Below, in pieces: positions 17,165 through 26,330 of a DNA stretch of 64,000 bases (position 1 is its first letter; each line of letters starts with the position of its first letter). This DNA is from HdN1 sp052035295 (GTDB lineage Bacteria > Pseudomonadota > Gammaproteobacteria > Pseudomonadales > Ketobacteraceae), in the NCBI GenBank assembly GCA_052035295.1, contig JBPOHS010000027.1:39480-103479 (forward strand), in the 5' to 3' direction. The notes beneath the pieces were generated by a model. It was not told the origin of the DNA. It did no database searches and saw only the letters and a list, made by a program, of their open reading frames with translations. The position numbers and the translations under genes were made by a program.

Positions 17165-17818
17165 TCACTCAGTCGGTGACGTCGCAGACCCACTGTCGCT
17201 GTTACCGTCGCTGCTTGTGTCGGCATCGGAGGGTTGCAACATTTCCGGATGTGTAGCCTCCATGTCGCGTTTGAGTTCTTCGAGTTTGGCCAAGGCCTCT
17301 TCGGCTTCGGCAATGTCTTCGGACGATTTCGAGCCCGATGCCTTGGCCGCATCGATGCGTGCACGCAAGGTCGGGATCTGCTTCAGCATGGAAAGATAGA
17401 CCGCAGCAATATTGCGGGACTGCTGTTCCTCGTAATCCGCATAGCGCTCAGGATCGGCGAGCACAGCTGCTGAAGGCTTTTCACGCTCAACCTGAGGGGC
17501 CATTTCCGGGGTGCGGGAATCGCCGCTGGCCAATGAATTCGTCATCGATTCCAGCGCTCGGGCGACCGGATCGGGGGCTGCATCTACAGGAGCATCGGGT
17601 TCCACATCCTCACCTTGTTCAGCGGTCGTCACCGATTGGCGCGCGGGGTTTGCTTGCTGGACCGGCGCCGCTGGCGTGTGGCCTGACGGCGACACCGGGG
17701 CGACAGAAACGGGGGTTGGCACGCGGCCAGCGTCGGCTTCGGGCCACAGCAAAATAACGCCTGCCACGAGGGACACCGCCACCACACCACCGATCAGCAG
17801 TGTTACAGGGCGGGCCAT
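17165..17818 (-). CDS. Membrane-anchored coiled-coil protein of unknown function
   Basis: About 217 residues: a single N-terminal transmembrane helix (LLIGGVVAVSLVAGVILLW), a long Pro/Ala/Val-rich linker, and a C-terminal helical, probably coiled-coil region (roughly 130-200, rich in Ala, Glu, Lys, Leu) with an acidic Ser/Asp tail. I do not recognise a family. The start overlaps the end of the parvulin gene by 16 bases (ATG 17818; GTG 17830 is an alternative), which makes it the last gene of the minus-strand cytochrome cluster. It could be an assembly or scaffold factor for the cytochromes; that is only inferred from position. Confidence 0.6.
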   Translation of the reverse strand: MARPVTLLIGGVVAVSLVAGVILLWPEADAGRVPTPVSVAPVSPSGHTPAAPVQQANPARQSVTTAEQGEDVEPDAPVDAAPDPVARALESMTNSLASGDSRTPEMAPQVEREKPSAAVLADPERYADYEEQQSRNIAAVYLSMLKQIPTLRARIDAAKASGSKSSEDIAEAEEALAKLEELKRDMEATHPEMLQPSDADTSSDGNSDSGSATSPTE

Positions 17819-19179
17819 TGTTTTACCCACGCGGCGTTGAACCTTGATTTGTCCAGGGTGATATTGGCTTGTTGCCAGACCTGCTTGATGGTGTTGCTGA
17901 ATTGTTCCCGTGCCTTGACGCCAGCCACTTCACGGCGGATTTCTGAACGTACGCTCTCATCGGTTTTAGGCAAATGCTCTGCGACACGTTCATCGACCCA
18001 CAAAATCTCGAAGGATTTTCCATCGGGCATCCGAAATGGGTTCGACACTTCCCCGGCGGGCAGAATCAGCGCCAATTTCTTCACAAAAGGCAGATCCTTG
18101 TCAGTCCGACCAATAACGCCGAGGCTGCCTGCGGGGTCAGATTGCTTGTCTTCGGCCAGGGAATATTTGGCAACGGCCTCATCGAATGGCAGACCCTTGC
18201 GGATTTCCGCTACGATCCTGTCGGCATCTGCCTGAGTCGCCACCGTAATATGGCGAGCCTTGACCCGCCCGATTTGCTGGTAGTCCTGCTGGTGGGCATC
18301 GTAATAGGCATCGATTTCGGCATCGCTCACGGTATGCATCAAGGACTTGACGATCTGCGGGGAATGATGCAAATCAAATTTGACACCCGCTTCTGCCTCG
18401 AAATCCGTACGGGTCTGTTTGTCCTGGGCCATGGTCCACAGGGTTTTCAAATCGAGCGCCGTGAGTCTTTTTTGCTTCAACAACAATCCTTCGTGCAGGC
18501 GGATACGCGCAACGCTGCTGCTCAGCCGCGTTAAGGCTGGCAGCTCCCCTCGCCAAAGCTGAAGCGCTGACGCTTCATCAGAAGACTCCAGGATGTTGGC
18601 AAGATTTACTGTCATGGGTTCGCTATCGGCACAACCGATGGACGCGATCCGAATGGCAGCCGCATCGAGTCGCTTGGCCGTCGAAACGGTCGTATCCACA
18701 ATTTTTCCAGCGTCGCTGTTCTCGGATCCCAGCATACGCTTTAGTTGCATGGAATCGATTTTCTCGAAATGCAGACATTCCTGTTCCAGTGCAGGGGTTA
18801 CCGACACCGGAAAAAGTTGCCCGATCAACATTCCATATTCCTGCCACAACTTGTCCTGCTGATTAAGATGGGAATGAGGGAACATCTGTTCGAGCAATCG
18901 TGCCATGGCGATGCTTTTTACCGGGTGCTTGATGCGGGCGAAATGCTGGGCGAGCAAGTGATTTTCAATCACCCCCTTCAATATGCCTGCATCACTCGCC
19001 GTGGGAGAATGCTGGCGAATGGTATCCGCCAGGGCATCGTAAGCCACGGCCCCAAACGCCAGATCGTTGACCACAAATGCCGTATCGCCACCCAGATCGC
19101 CCACTTTGACGTCTGCCTGTGCAGGAACATTGCTCCCCGCCACCATCATGACGGCCACCCACACCCAGCGTTTCAGCAT
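17803..19179 (-). CDS. Periplasmic parvulin-type peptidyl-prolyl isomerase (SurA/PpiC-like)
   Basis: A 458-residue protein with a signal peptide (cleavage near PAQA-DV), a long helical chaperone-like N-terminal part, and a parvulin rotamase domain at about 295-390 (VKARHITVATQADA, LPFDEAVAKYS, GSLGVIGR, LPAGEVSNPF). It would fold proline-containing proteins in the periplasm. It begins 4 bases after the FHA-cytochrome stop, with AAGGAGAG before its ATG, so it belongs to the same transcript. A dedicated foldase in a cluster of large multihaem proteins and an outer-membrane barrel makes sense, but client proteins are unknown. Confidence 0.85.
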   Translation of the reverse strand: MLKRWVWVAVMMVAGSNVPAQADVKVGDLGGDTAFVVNDLAFGAVAYDALADTIRQHSPTASDAGILKGVIENHLLAQHFARIKHPVKSIAMARLLEQMFPHSHLNQQDKLWQEYGMLIGQLFPVSVTPALEQECLHFEKIDSMQLKRMLGSENSDAGKIVDTTVSTAKRLDAAAIRIASIGCADSEPMTVNLANILESSDEASALQLWRGELPALTRLSSSVARIRLHEGLLLKQKRLTALDLKTLWTMAQDKQTRTDFEAEAGVKFDLHHSPQIVKSLMHTVSDAEIDAYYDAHQQDYQQIGRVKARHITVATQADADRIVAEIRKGLPFDEAVAKYSLAEDKQSDPAGSLGVIGRTDKDLPFVKKLALILPAGEVSNPFRMPDGKSFEILWVDERVAEHLPKTDESVRSEIRREVAGVKAREQFSNTIKQVWQQANITLDKSRFNAAWVKQWPAL

Positions 19180-19183
19180 CCTG

Positions 19184-20881
19184 TTACTCTCCTTCGGTTA
19201 CACCTGTTGCGCGCATCGCTCCACGGTCATTGAAATGGAAGTCATGGCAGTCAATGCACGTCGAATTCAATTTGCCCCAGCTATCGTTACCACCGTGACA
19301 CTCCTGACAGTTGTCGATATCAGGGATCATCACGTCTTCGCTTGTCTCGGAGGTGTCTGCGGCATGACAGCGATCGCAGCCTTCAGTCATGTGATCCGCA
19401 TGGCTGAACTTCGCCCCCGTCATCCACTGTGAAGTGATCTTGACGGGCAAGACATGATAGTCAGTATAGCCACTCTTCGACGTTTGCCTGTCGATCTGGT
19501 GGCATTGGAAGCAGGCCGTCCGTTCAAACAATTCATCGAGCGTAGCGCGGGTCGCGGTGCGGGCACATTCTGCAGGTTCGCCCTTGCACTCGAAGGCCTT
19601 CTTGCGCTCGTGGCCAGGTCGGCCGCGTCGCAAATCAACCGCGGACGCAGTTTTGGCAACAGACGCTGGCTCGGTAAATTTACGCAGGTAATATTCCTGC
19701 AGCGCAGTAACCACAGCATCCGGGTCACCATGCGGTACCTGACGTTCCGGATTGTCTTCATCGAAGGTCAAGGCATGGCAGTTACGGCAGGTTTTTTCCA
19801 TGCTCATCGGTTTCATGTACCAGCCACTGTCGTCCAGCTGGTGACAGCTGTCACAGGCCATCACTTGAGTGCCTTCCGGTGTAGAAATACCGTCCGGATT
19901 CAGGTGCACCTTGTGGCTGAATTTGAGATTGGACGTTTCCTTGTCAAACTCGGCCAATTTCACAGGGGACGCCGACCACTCACCTTCTTCAAGCGCGTTC
20001 CGGGTCACTTTGAACGAGGGATGGCCACCGTCAAAATCGTGCACATTGTCGAGTGGCGACGTCGCGTCAAACTGTTTGATGTCACCATGACAATTGACAC
20101 ACAACCCTTGCTCGACCCGGACCAGCTTCTCGGGCTCGTTATGCTCTTCATGACAGGCAACGCAGGATTCTGCAGTCAGTTGTGCAAATGCGGCGTTATT
20201 TTCATGGGCATGATTTCCTGTATGTTTGTGACAGTCCATGCACTGTTCATTGGCGACCGGCTGAAAGGGCGCCGCGTGGCAGGTCTTGCAATCAAACACC
20301 GCTTTGCTGTTGTGGTGTACCGTGGCCAGCGGCCCGGAACTCCAAAAATTGGAAGCGGGAAAACCGGCCTCCTTCATTTTTTCGTGCATTTCCGGTGAGG
20401 CTGCATCCAGCAAGGGCAACCCCGCCCCCAACACCAGCACCAGCAACACCGAAAGCCAGGCGATGACACGCTTGCTGACGCCTCTTTTCACCAGATCCGT
20501 TTCGTAGGCGCTTTGACCGGCAACACCCTGCTTTTCCTCCGTGGCCGATTCCTCGACCTCTAGCCCGACGTCGAAACCGGCGGGAGCACGAACGCGTTTG
20601 ATCTGGTGGGCACCAATCTCGACACAGTCACCGACCTTGAGCGGAACACTGACTTCTTCTTTGCCATTCACGAGGAGACCGGCGCCACCGTTGGCTTGCA
20701 CCATGAACGCATCGCCACGCAGGAAAAACGTTGCATGACGTAACGCCACCTGCTCACCTGGCAGATACAACATCTGGTCTGCTGCACGCCCGACGCTCAG
20801 GGTATCTGCCTGGATCTCGATGTCCTGGTATTCAACGCCACCCTGGGGAGCCTGAACAAGTTTTCGTATCAGTATGCGCAT
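19184..20881 (-). CDS. FHA-like domain fused to a decahaem cytochrome c
   Basis: A 565-residue inner-membrane protein. Residues 27-97 resemble a forkhead-associated domain (SVGRAAD, ALRHATF, LLVNGKEE). A basic stretch KRGVSKR precedes one transmembrane helix (138-158), which puts the FHA part in the cytoplasm. The periplasmic part (198-546) has ten CXXCH haem sites: CKTCH, CMDCH, CVACH, CVNCH, CDSCH, CRNCH, CFQCH, CDRCH, CQECH and CIDCH. The FHA is degenerate: Ser of the SxxH motif is Ala, and the NG before the last strand is altered, so phosphothreonine binding is uncertain. It follows the b-type cytochrome gene by 4 bases. It would accept electrons from the membrane and pass them along the periplasm under control by cytoplasmic signalling. 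I know of no named family with this fusion. Confidence 0.9.
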   Translation of the reverse strand: MRILIRKLVQAPQGGVEYQDIEIQADTLSVGRAADQMLYLPGEQVALRHATFFLRGDAFMVQANGGAGLLVNGKEEVSVPLKVGDCVEIGAHQIKRVRAPAGFDVGLEVEESATEEKQGVAGQSAYETDLVKRGVSKRVIAWLSVLLVLVLGAGLPLLDAASPEMHEKMKEAGFPASNFWSSGPLATVHHNSKAVFDCKTCHAAPFQPVANEQCMDCHKHTGNHAHENNAAFAQLTAESCVACHEEHNEPEKLVRVEQGLCVNCHGDIKQFDATSPLDNVHDFDGGHPSFKVTRNALEEGEWSASPVKLAEFDKETSNLKFSHKVHLNPDGISTPEGTQVMACDSCHQLDDSGWYMKPMSMEKTCRNCHALTFDEDNPERQVPHGDPDAVVTALQEYYLRKFTEPASVAKTASAVDLRRGRPGHERKKAFECKGEPAECARTATRATLDELFERTACFQCHQIDRQTSKSGYTDYHVLPVKITSQWMTGAKFSHADHMTEGCDRCHAADTSETSEDVMIPDIDNCQECHGGNDSWGKLNSTCIDCHDFHFNDRGAMRATGVTEGE

Positions 20882-20885
20882 GGGC

Positions 20886-21803
20886 TCACCAGTAAAAGAA
20901 AACAGACACGATATGAATAATCAGGGCAAACAAGAGCGCAATCGTCATCGGCACATGAATAAACAGCCACACCTGCAGCATTGCCTGGATTTGCACGTCT
21001 TTTCGCAAGCGCCGAAGCAATCCCCTCCTCGCGGCGAACAGCCGGATCAATTGTTGCAAACGCATGGCTTCATTGCCATTCGGGCTTTTTGCCATGCGTT
21101 TGGCCAGATGCTCTATGGCAACATTCTGATCGGCATTCGCAACCAACGTCGATTTTGAAGAAGCCCCTTCACCTGCCCGCATCAGCACGTTGGAAGCGTC
21201 CTTTCCTGTCAATTGCTGCCAGCGACTGCCCCCCAGGGCGCTGCGTTCGATAGCACTGTCAACAAAGGTGAACACTTCGGAATCCAGCTTCCTGGCAATA
21301 GCCAGCGCTTGTCGATCAAGATCTGTCAATTGTTCCACCAACTCGCTTCGACTCTGGTTTCCGCGTTTGGTTGACAGCACGTAAGGCAGGCGCAAATACG
21401 CATACAGCCCGTAAAAGCCACTCAGGATGACCGTTGTCATCAGCAGGTAAGCAAGTGTGTGGATATTGTTGCCGAACTGGAAAGCACAGTGCAGCGTTGC
21501 GATCACCAGACACGCCGCGCCCAGATAGACATGCGCCGATGTCCAGCCCTGCAACGAGCCTTTCGCTGCATAAGAACGTTTGCGAACACCCAGCAAGGTC
21601 AACCAGACGATGAGCAAAGCCCCCACGGTGCCCAGTACATACCCTTGCCAGGTGCCGCCATTGGGTGGCGTCGTGCTGGCCTGTGAAAAATAAAGCACAG
21701 TGCTTGCCAGCACCAACAACACACTGACAGATGCCCAGCGTGCCTTTTTATAGTTCAACACATTATCGTTGACGGGGTGATTGCGAATTCGGTGCCTGGC
21801 CAT
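20886..21803 (-). CDS. Multi-pass b-type cytochrome-like membrane protein
   Basis: About 305 residues with five predicted transmembrane helices: four in the first 145 residues, then a soluble helical region (about 150-260), then a last helix at the C-terminus. Two helices carry paired histidines 14 residues apart (HVYLGAACLVIATLH and HVPMTIALLFALIIH), the arrangement of bis-His haem b ligands. This suggests a dihaem quinone- or Fe-S-linked cytochrome b. It sits between the flavin/ferredoxin fusion and the FHA-decahaem protein with gaps of 9 and 4 bases, so it is the probable membrane bridge between them. ATG 21803 follows AGGGG; an in-frame TTG at 21809 is possible. Family assignment beyond haem-binding membrane protein is not made. 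Confidence 0.75.
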   Translation of the reverse strand: MARHRIRNHPVNDNVLNYKKARWASVSVLLVLASTVLYFSQASTTPPNGGTWQGYVLGTVGALLIVWLTLLGVRKRSYAAKGSLQGWTSAHVYLGAACLVIATLHCAFQFGNNIHTLAYLLMTTVILSGFYGLYAYLRLPYVLSTKRGNQSRSELVEQLTDLDRQALAIARKLDSEVFTFVDSAIERSALGGSRWQQLTGKDASNVLMRAGEGASSKSTLVANADQNVAIEHLAKRMAKSPNGNEAMRLQQLIRLFAARRGLLRRLRKDVQIQAMLQVWLFIHVPMTIALLFALIIHIVSVFFYW

Positions 21804-21812
21804 GCTCAACCC

Positions 21813-24248
21813 CTAGCGTTTATCAATCAGTTCGACGAACTCATCCGGCGACAACCGGATGGCCGCACCGGTGGGACACGCACGCACACAGGCAGGCCCA
21901 TGTGTCTGATGCATGCAGGCATCACATTTGTAGGCCTTTTTCTGTTCATTCGGACCATGCGAATCCGCGTGATGTTCGCCTGGCCCCGGACCAGCACCAA
22001 ACAACAGCCAGGACCAAAAGCCCGGCTTTTTGGGGGCCGGATACGACATTTTGATCACGTCGTAAGGACAGTTCCGTTCGCAATTGCCGCAACCTATACA
22101 GGTGTCCTCGATATACACCTCGCCAGTGGGCGAGCGCCTGATAGCATCAGGCGGGCAATCTTTCATGCAGTGAGGTTGTTCACAATGGCGACAGGAAATT
22201 GGCACGTGTACGGAGGCAAAGGAAGCCCCTTCCTTGCGATTGAGACGGGATATCCCCTGATGAGTCTCGGCGCAGGCGGTCTCACAATTATCGCAGCCGA
22301 CACACAGCGTTTCATCGATGAGCAACGCGTTGGTGGCTTCTCCCAGCCCTTCCTTCATCAGGAAAGAAATGACACCGCCCTGTTCGGGCGCCGTTTCCAT
22401 GCGAGCTTCTGATATGGCCCGCTGGCGCGTGTTTTCCTGTACCAGTTCGACGACCGAGGGTTGCTTGCGTACCAGTTTGAGAAACTGCTGGCTACGCAAC
22501 ACGATCACTTCCACGTGTACAGCGGCCGTGGCGTTTTCCACGCGTCGCGCGTGCCCCATCAACGCCAACTCACCAAAATAGTTACCGGACGCCACCGTCG
22601 CCACCACAGTGTCATGACCATCGATGGCACGGGAAAGCGTCACGGCTCCACTGCGTATCAAATACATCGTGTCACCCGGATCGCCTTCCTGATAGAGCCG
22701 TTCTCCCCGGGAAAAAGCGCGCAATTCGGCACCCTCTGCGATTTCGATCAACTCCGGAAGATCGGAACCCGGAGCAAATTTTTGCTGCAAAGTGCGAATG
22801 ATAAAAACCTGATCCAGCCCTTTTTTTACCAACTCATTGGAGTTCAGCAGCTTGATCATGGTGCGACGTGGCGTTTCCACCAACACGCAATCCTTGCCGG
22901 CGTATGCATTGGCACTGCGCCGACGCCCGGACAGCAGACTCATTTCCCCAAAGAACTGCCCCGCCTTGATTGGAAATCGTTGATTACCCTGATCCGGTAG
23001 CTCCATGATGACCTCACCGTCGACGACGGTGTAAAAGCTGGTCGTATAGTCGCCCTTACGGAAAATCGCATCGCCTTCCTTGAGCAGCCGGCCTTCGCCG
23101 TTACCAGGAGGAAAGGGTTGTGACACACCAATGACATTGGAATCAATGATCAGCTCGCGGAACAACAGTGCGTTCATCTGCGAAAACATGGGAATTCGCT
23201 GCTGGAAAAGCCGCAAGGTGCGATCCACATCCAGCTGATACGGCAGGTATTGGAAACGGGCCTCAAGCAAGGGGTGATCAGCCGGTTTGATCTTGTTACC
23301 CAGTATATACTCGACAACTTCGTAACCCTGGTTCATCGCCTGCTTGATGAGCGGATAGCCTCCGAGTGCGCCCACCACATACAACCCGGCCACATTGGAT
23401 TCGTAAGTTGCACTGAGTTCCGGTATGGCATTCGGGTTCGCATTCGGAAAACCAATGCCACACGCTTCGACAAATTCGCGCGGCGGAATGGCGCCCAAAC
23501 GGGCAATGACGCGATGACACGGAATTTCAATTTCGCCGGCAGGCGTTTTCAACACGGTTAGACCGGGCGTACTATTGCCGGTGTCCAGTCTGGCAATGCT
23601 GCTGTTGAAGTGGCATACCAAAGCCTTGTCTTCAATTGCGCGGGTAATATTGCTGAGGTTACCTTCCTTTGCGCGTGCAAATTCGTCACGCCGGTTGACG
23701 AGAACCACGCGATTTTTGCGCATGAGCGCTATCGCGTTTTCAATGGCAGCATCACCAGCACCGATGACAACTATGGTCTCGTTCTGATACTCGTCGGGAT
23801 CATCCAATTGATACTGCACAAACCCCAGGTCTTCACCCTTGGCACCGATACGTCTTGGATTGCCCTGCAAACCAATCCCCAGGACCACGTGCTCGGCTTC
23901 AATTTTTTCGTTGTTCTTCAGGCTGAGAACAAAGTTGCCTTTTGATCCTGATATTTTCGTCACTTCTGCCTGGTAGCGCACATTGACAGACAGCCGAGCA
24001 AGAGCCTGCTCCCATGCCGCCAGAATGGCTTCACGCTTGCCCGCATCAAAGGGAACAGGCGAGCGTAACGGCAGAACTGCGGGTTCTGCCATGACGTGTT
24101 TGCCTTTCTGGTATTTCTGGATCGTATTGGCAGGCAATGCGGTTGCTTCCAGCAACACATGCGACACCCCCAACTCAGCCGCATGCGCTGCGGCACTCAA
24201 TCCTCCGGGGCCGGATCCCACTATGGCAATCTTGTATTTTTCTGTCAT
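21813..24248 (-). CDS. FAD/NAD(P) oxidoreductase - two cNMP-binding domains - four-cluster ferredoxin fusion
   Basis: An 811-residue cytoplasmic fusion. Residues 1-330 form a thioredoxin-reductase/YpdA-like two-Rossmann flavoprotein (GSGPGGLSAAAHAAELG for FAD, VVIGAGDAAIENAIALM for NAD(P)), without the CxxC disulfide site. Two cyclic-nucleotide-binding domains follow (about 385-505 with FGEMSLLSGRRRSA; about 515-640 with FGELALMGHARR). The C-terminus (about 650-811) is a DmsB/HycB-like ferredoxin with cysteine groups CVGCDNCETAC, CRHCEQPHCMKDC, CIGCGNCERNC and CDACMHQTHGPACVRAC, enough for four [4Fe-4S] clusters. The first cNMP domain keeps the phosphate-binding RSA; the second lacks it. It could move electrons between NAD(P)H and the membrane cytochrome b in response to a cyclic nucleotide. 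The gene is tightly coupled to the cytochrome b gene. Confidence 0.9.
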   Translation of the reverse strand: MTEKYKIAIVGSGPGGLSAAAHAAELGVSHVLLEATALPANTIQKYQKGKHVMAEPAVLPLRSPVPFDAGKREAILAAWEQALARLSVNVRYQAEVTKISGSKGNFVLSLKNNEKIEAEHVVLGIGLQGNPRRIGAKGEDLGFVQYQLDDPDEYQNETIVVIGAGDAAIENAIALMRKNRVVLVNRRDEFARAKEGNLSNITRAIEDKALVCHFNSSIARLDTGNSTPGLTVLKTPAGEIEIPCHRVIARLGAIPPREFVEACGIGFPNANPNAIPELSATYESNVAGLYVVGALGGYPLIKQAMNQGYEVVEYILGNKIKPADHPLLEARFQYLPYQLDVDRTLRLFQQRIPMFSQMNALLFRELIIDSNVIGVSQPFPPGNGEGRLLKEGDAIFRKGDYTTSFYTVVDGEVIMELPDQGNQRFPIKAGQFFGEMSLLSGRRRSANAYAGKDCVLVETPRRTMIKLLNSNELVKKGLDQVFIIRTLQQKFAPGSDLPELIEIAEGAELRAFSRGERLYQEGDPGDTMYLIRSGAVTLSRAIDGHDTVVATVASGNYFGELALMGHARRVENATAAVHVEVIVLRSQQFLKLVRKQPSVVELVQENTRQRAISEARMETAPEQGGVISFLMKEGLGEATNALLIDETLCVGCDNCETACAETHQGISRLNRKEGASFASVHVPISCRHCEQPHCMKDCPPDAIRRSPTGEVYIEDTCIGCGNCERNCPYDVIKMSYPAPKKPGFWSWLLFGAGPGPGEHHADSHGPNEQKKAYKCDACMHQTHGPACVRACPTGAAIRLSPDEFVELIDKR

Positions 24249-24317
24249 GTAGAAACGCTCTCGGCAATAAACGTGGGCGGCCTGTGGGTCAGTGACGCAT
24301 CCGTGCGATCGTGTTTC

Positions 24318-25385
24318 TCATTTCATCAGCAATAACGCTGCGCCTGCAGCAGCCACAACCGCAAAGCCAACAAGCAGATAAATCCAGGCAGGCTTGCTGC
24401 CTTTGGCGGCCACAACAACTGTGTCCATCGCAGCCTTTGCGCCACCTGACGGAGCAGCTTTCAGCCCCCCCAAATTGAAAATCAATTCAGTGGCGCCGAA
24501 CTTGAGTCGATCGCCGCCACTCAAATAGGCCGTTTGAACACGTTGGCCATTGACGAACGAACCGTTGGAGGACATCAGGTTGATGAGTTTCCAGGTTTCA
24601 CCCTCATTGATAATTTGTGCGTGCAGCGATGAAACGCCCGCATCCTCGAGTACAACATCACACTCGCTGGCATCGCGGCCGATCTTGCAGCGACCGCCGG
24701 AAAACTTGAACGATTGCCCCTTTACACTGCCATTCAATCCGACCAGTGAAGGAACGGTTTCGCTCAGGGCGGCCATTACCTGGGTGCCCTCCACGGCAGC
24801 GGGCGCTGACGCCGCCTGCGCAATAAACATGGTGCCTTCCGGCCCGGCGTCCTGGGGTGCCCACCAGGAACCTTTTTGCGCTTCAACCGGGGTATCCGCA
24901 GTGGCCGGTTTGGTACTTGCAGGCGAGACCGCGGGTAAGGGTTCAGGTGATTTTTCCGCTGTGGCTGGTGTCGATGCGACTGGTGTCTGAGTGGCAGGTG
25001 TCTGAGTGGCAGGTGTCGGTGCGACTGGTGTCGGAGCGGCCAGAATGGTGGCATCAGACTGAACCGACGCTGGCGCGGTTCCCTCCACTTTATAGCGCGC
25101 CGTATCGAATCCGAGTTCATCCCCGGCTTTGGCAACCCCTTTTTCAACACGATTGCCGTTGATAAACGTACCGTTCGACGATCCGAGATCCGTCACGAGG
25201 ATGCCCAGCGTCGAAGGAGCCAGACTGGCGTGCCGGCGGGAACAACGACCTTCCTCGAGCAACATGTCACACCCGGCGTCCCGACCGGCAATCATTTCGC
25301 GGTCGATCTGAATTTTGTTGCCCTTCGAATCCACCAGATACAACGACGTGGCCAGGGGGCTCAGTATGGTACGATCTGAATCCAT
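24318..25385 (-). CDS. Double-FHA protein with C-terminal membrane anchor
   Basis: A 355-residue protein with two forkhead-associated domains. FHA1 (about 20-90) has AGRDAGCD, CSRRHASL and LGSSNGTFINGNRV, all the canonical phosphothreonine-binding residues. A Pro/Thr-rich linker with short repeated TPATQTPV-like units follows. FHA2 (about 220-300) has IGRDASECD, SLHAQI and MSSNGSFVNGQRV. A single helix at the C-terminus (WIYLLVGFAVVAAAGAALLL) tail-anchors it with the FHA domains in the cytoplasm. It would bind threonine-phosphorylated partners at the membrane. The neighbouring PP2C phosphatase and FHA-cytochrome suggest it recruits or controls the electron-transfer proteins. No Ser/Thr kinase is encoded in the window. 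Confidence 0.9.
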   Translation of the reverse strand: MDSDRTILSPLATSLYLVDSKGNKIQIDREMIAGRDAGCDMLLEEGRCSRRHASLAPSTLGILVTDLGSSNGTFINGNRVEKGVAKAGDELGFDTARYKVEGTAPASVQSDATILAAPTPVAPTPATQTPATQTPVASTPATAEKSPEPLPAVSPASTKPATADTPVEAQKGSWWAPQDAGPEGTMFIAQAASAPAAVEGTQVMAALSETVPSLVGLNGSVKGQSFKFSGGRCKIGRDASECDVVLEDAGVSSLHAQIINEGETWKLINLMSSNGSFVNGQRVQTAYLSGGDRLKFGATELIFNLGGLKAAPSGGAKAAMDTVVVAAKGSKPAWIYLLVGFAVVAAAGAALLLMK

Positions 25386-25434
25386 GGTTTACTCCAGCAT
25401 GACTTACTCCAATGCATTGACTGTCGACGGGGGA

Positions 25435-26277
25435 TCAAAATTGAATTTGATCCAGCCAGGTGTTGAACAGCCCCAACGCGATGATGCCAAGCAGCATACC
25501 GATAACGGCATACAGCAGTGATTTTTTTTCCAGCAATTTTGACAACATGCCATTGTTCTGTAATTGAACGAGAACCAATGTGACATTGTCGTGAGCGCCA
25601 TTGGCGAGCGTTTTATCCAATAGCGCATCGGCCTTCGCCGCGAGCGATGTCTCGTTGACCAGACATTGCGCGATTTCCATGTCTGTCAATTCATCGTTCA
25701 ATCCGTCGCTACACAACAACACACATTGTCCCGGCGTCAGCGACTCCCTTACATCCCCCACAGACAGGGTATCGATATTGGTCTGACCGAGACACTGGGT
25801 AATAAGGTTCTTCTGCGGGTGCTTGTGTGCCTGATCAGGCGTGATGACGCCACTCGCCAGCAGTAGTTCCACATGGGAATGGTCGCGTGACAAACGACGC
25901 AGACTTCCCTTGGCAGCGTCCCACAGGTACGCGCGACTGTCGCCTACCCAGGCCACTTCACATTGGTCGTTATTGATCTGCATCGCGACGATTGTGGTGC
26001 CCATTCCGGCAGCACCGACACCGTTTTCGACGGCCTTGCGGATGGCTTCATGCGCCATCTGAATAGATGCGGGCAAGGAATGACCCGCAGTGATAGCCCT
26101 CACTGTTTCGTCGCGGGCAATGGCACTAGCGACTTCACCCGCTTCCATTCCACCCATGCCATCCGCCACGATGAACAATCCACCCTCATCGCTGGCGTGA
26201 TAACAATCCTCATTGTGGTCCCTGACCCGCCCCGGGTGTGTCCTGGCCACATGACTCACTACCGTTTTATTCGACAA
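25435..26277 (-). CDS. PP2C-family Ser/Thr protein phosphatase, membrane-anchored
   Basis: A 280-residue protein with the PP2C catalytic motifs VRDHNEDCY, VADGMGGMEAGEVAS, CSDGLNDEL and GAHDNVTLVLV, holding the metal-binding aspartates. A C-terminal hydrophobic helix (LLYAVIGMLLGIIALGLF) would anchor it to the inner membrane. It removes phosphate from Ser/Thr residues, likely those recognised by the FHA domains next door. The start appears to be TTG at 26277, preceded by GGGAGAG at good spacing; no ATG fits the N-terminus of the family. It lies 53 bases after the pentahaem cytochrome and 49 before the double-FHA gene. Confidence 0.9.
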   Translation of the reverse strand: MSNKTVVSHVARTHPGRVRDHNEDCYHASDEGGLFIVADGMGGMEAGEVASAIARDETVRAITAGHSLPASIQMAHEAIRKAVENGVGAAGMGTTIVAMQINNDQCEVAWVGDSRAYLWDAAKGSLRRLSRDHSHVELLLASGVITPDQAHKHPQKNLITQCLGQTNIDTLSVGDVRESLTPGQCVLLCSDGLNDELTDMEIAQCLVNETSLAAKADALLDKTLANGAHDNVTLVLVQLQNNGMLSKLLEKKSLLYAVIGMLLGIIALGLFNTWLDQIQF

Positions 26278-26330
26278 CGGCTGCTCTCCCTTTGCCTGTG
26301 CGCAACACGGAACCTCCAGATATCAAGACA

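Noticed and set aside
24960..25045. Repeated GGTGTCTGAGTGGCA DNA inside the double-FHA gene
   Set aside because: It encodes the Pro/Thr linker of the FHA protein and needs no separate explanation.
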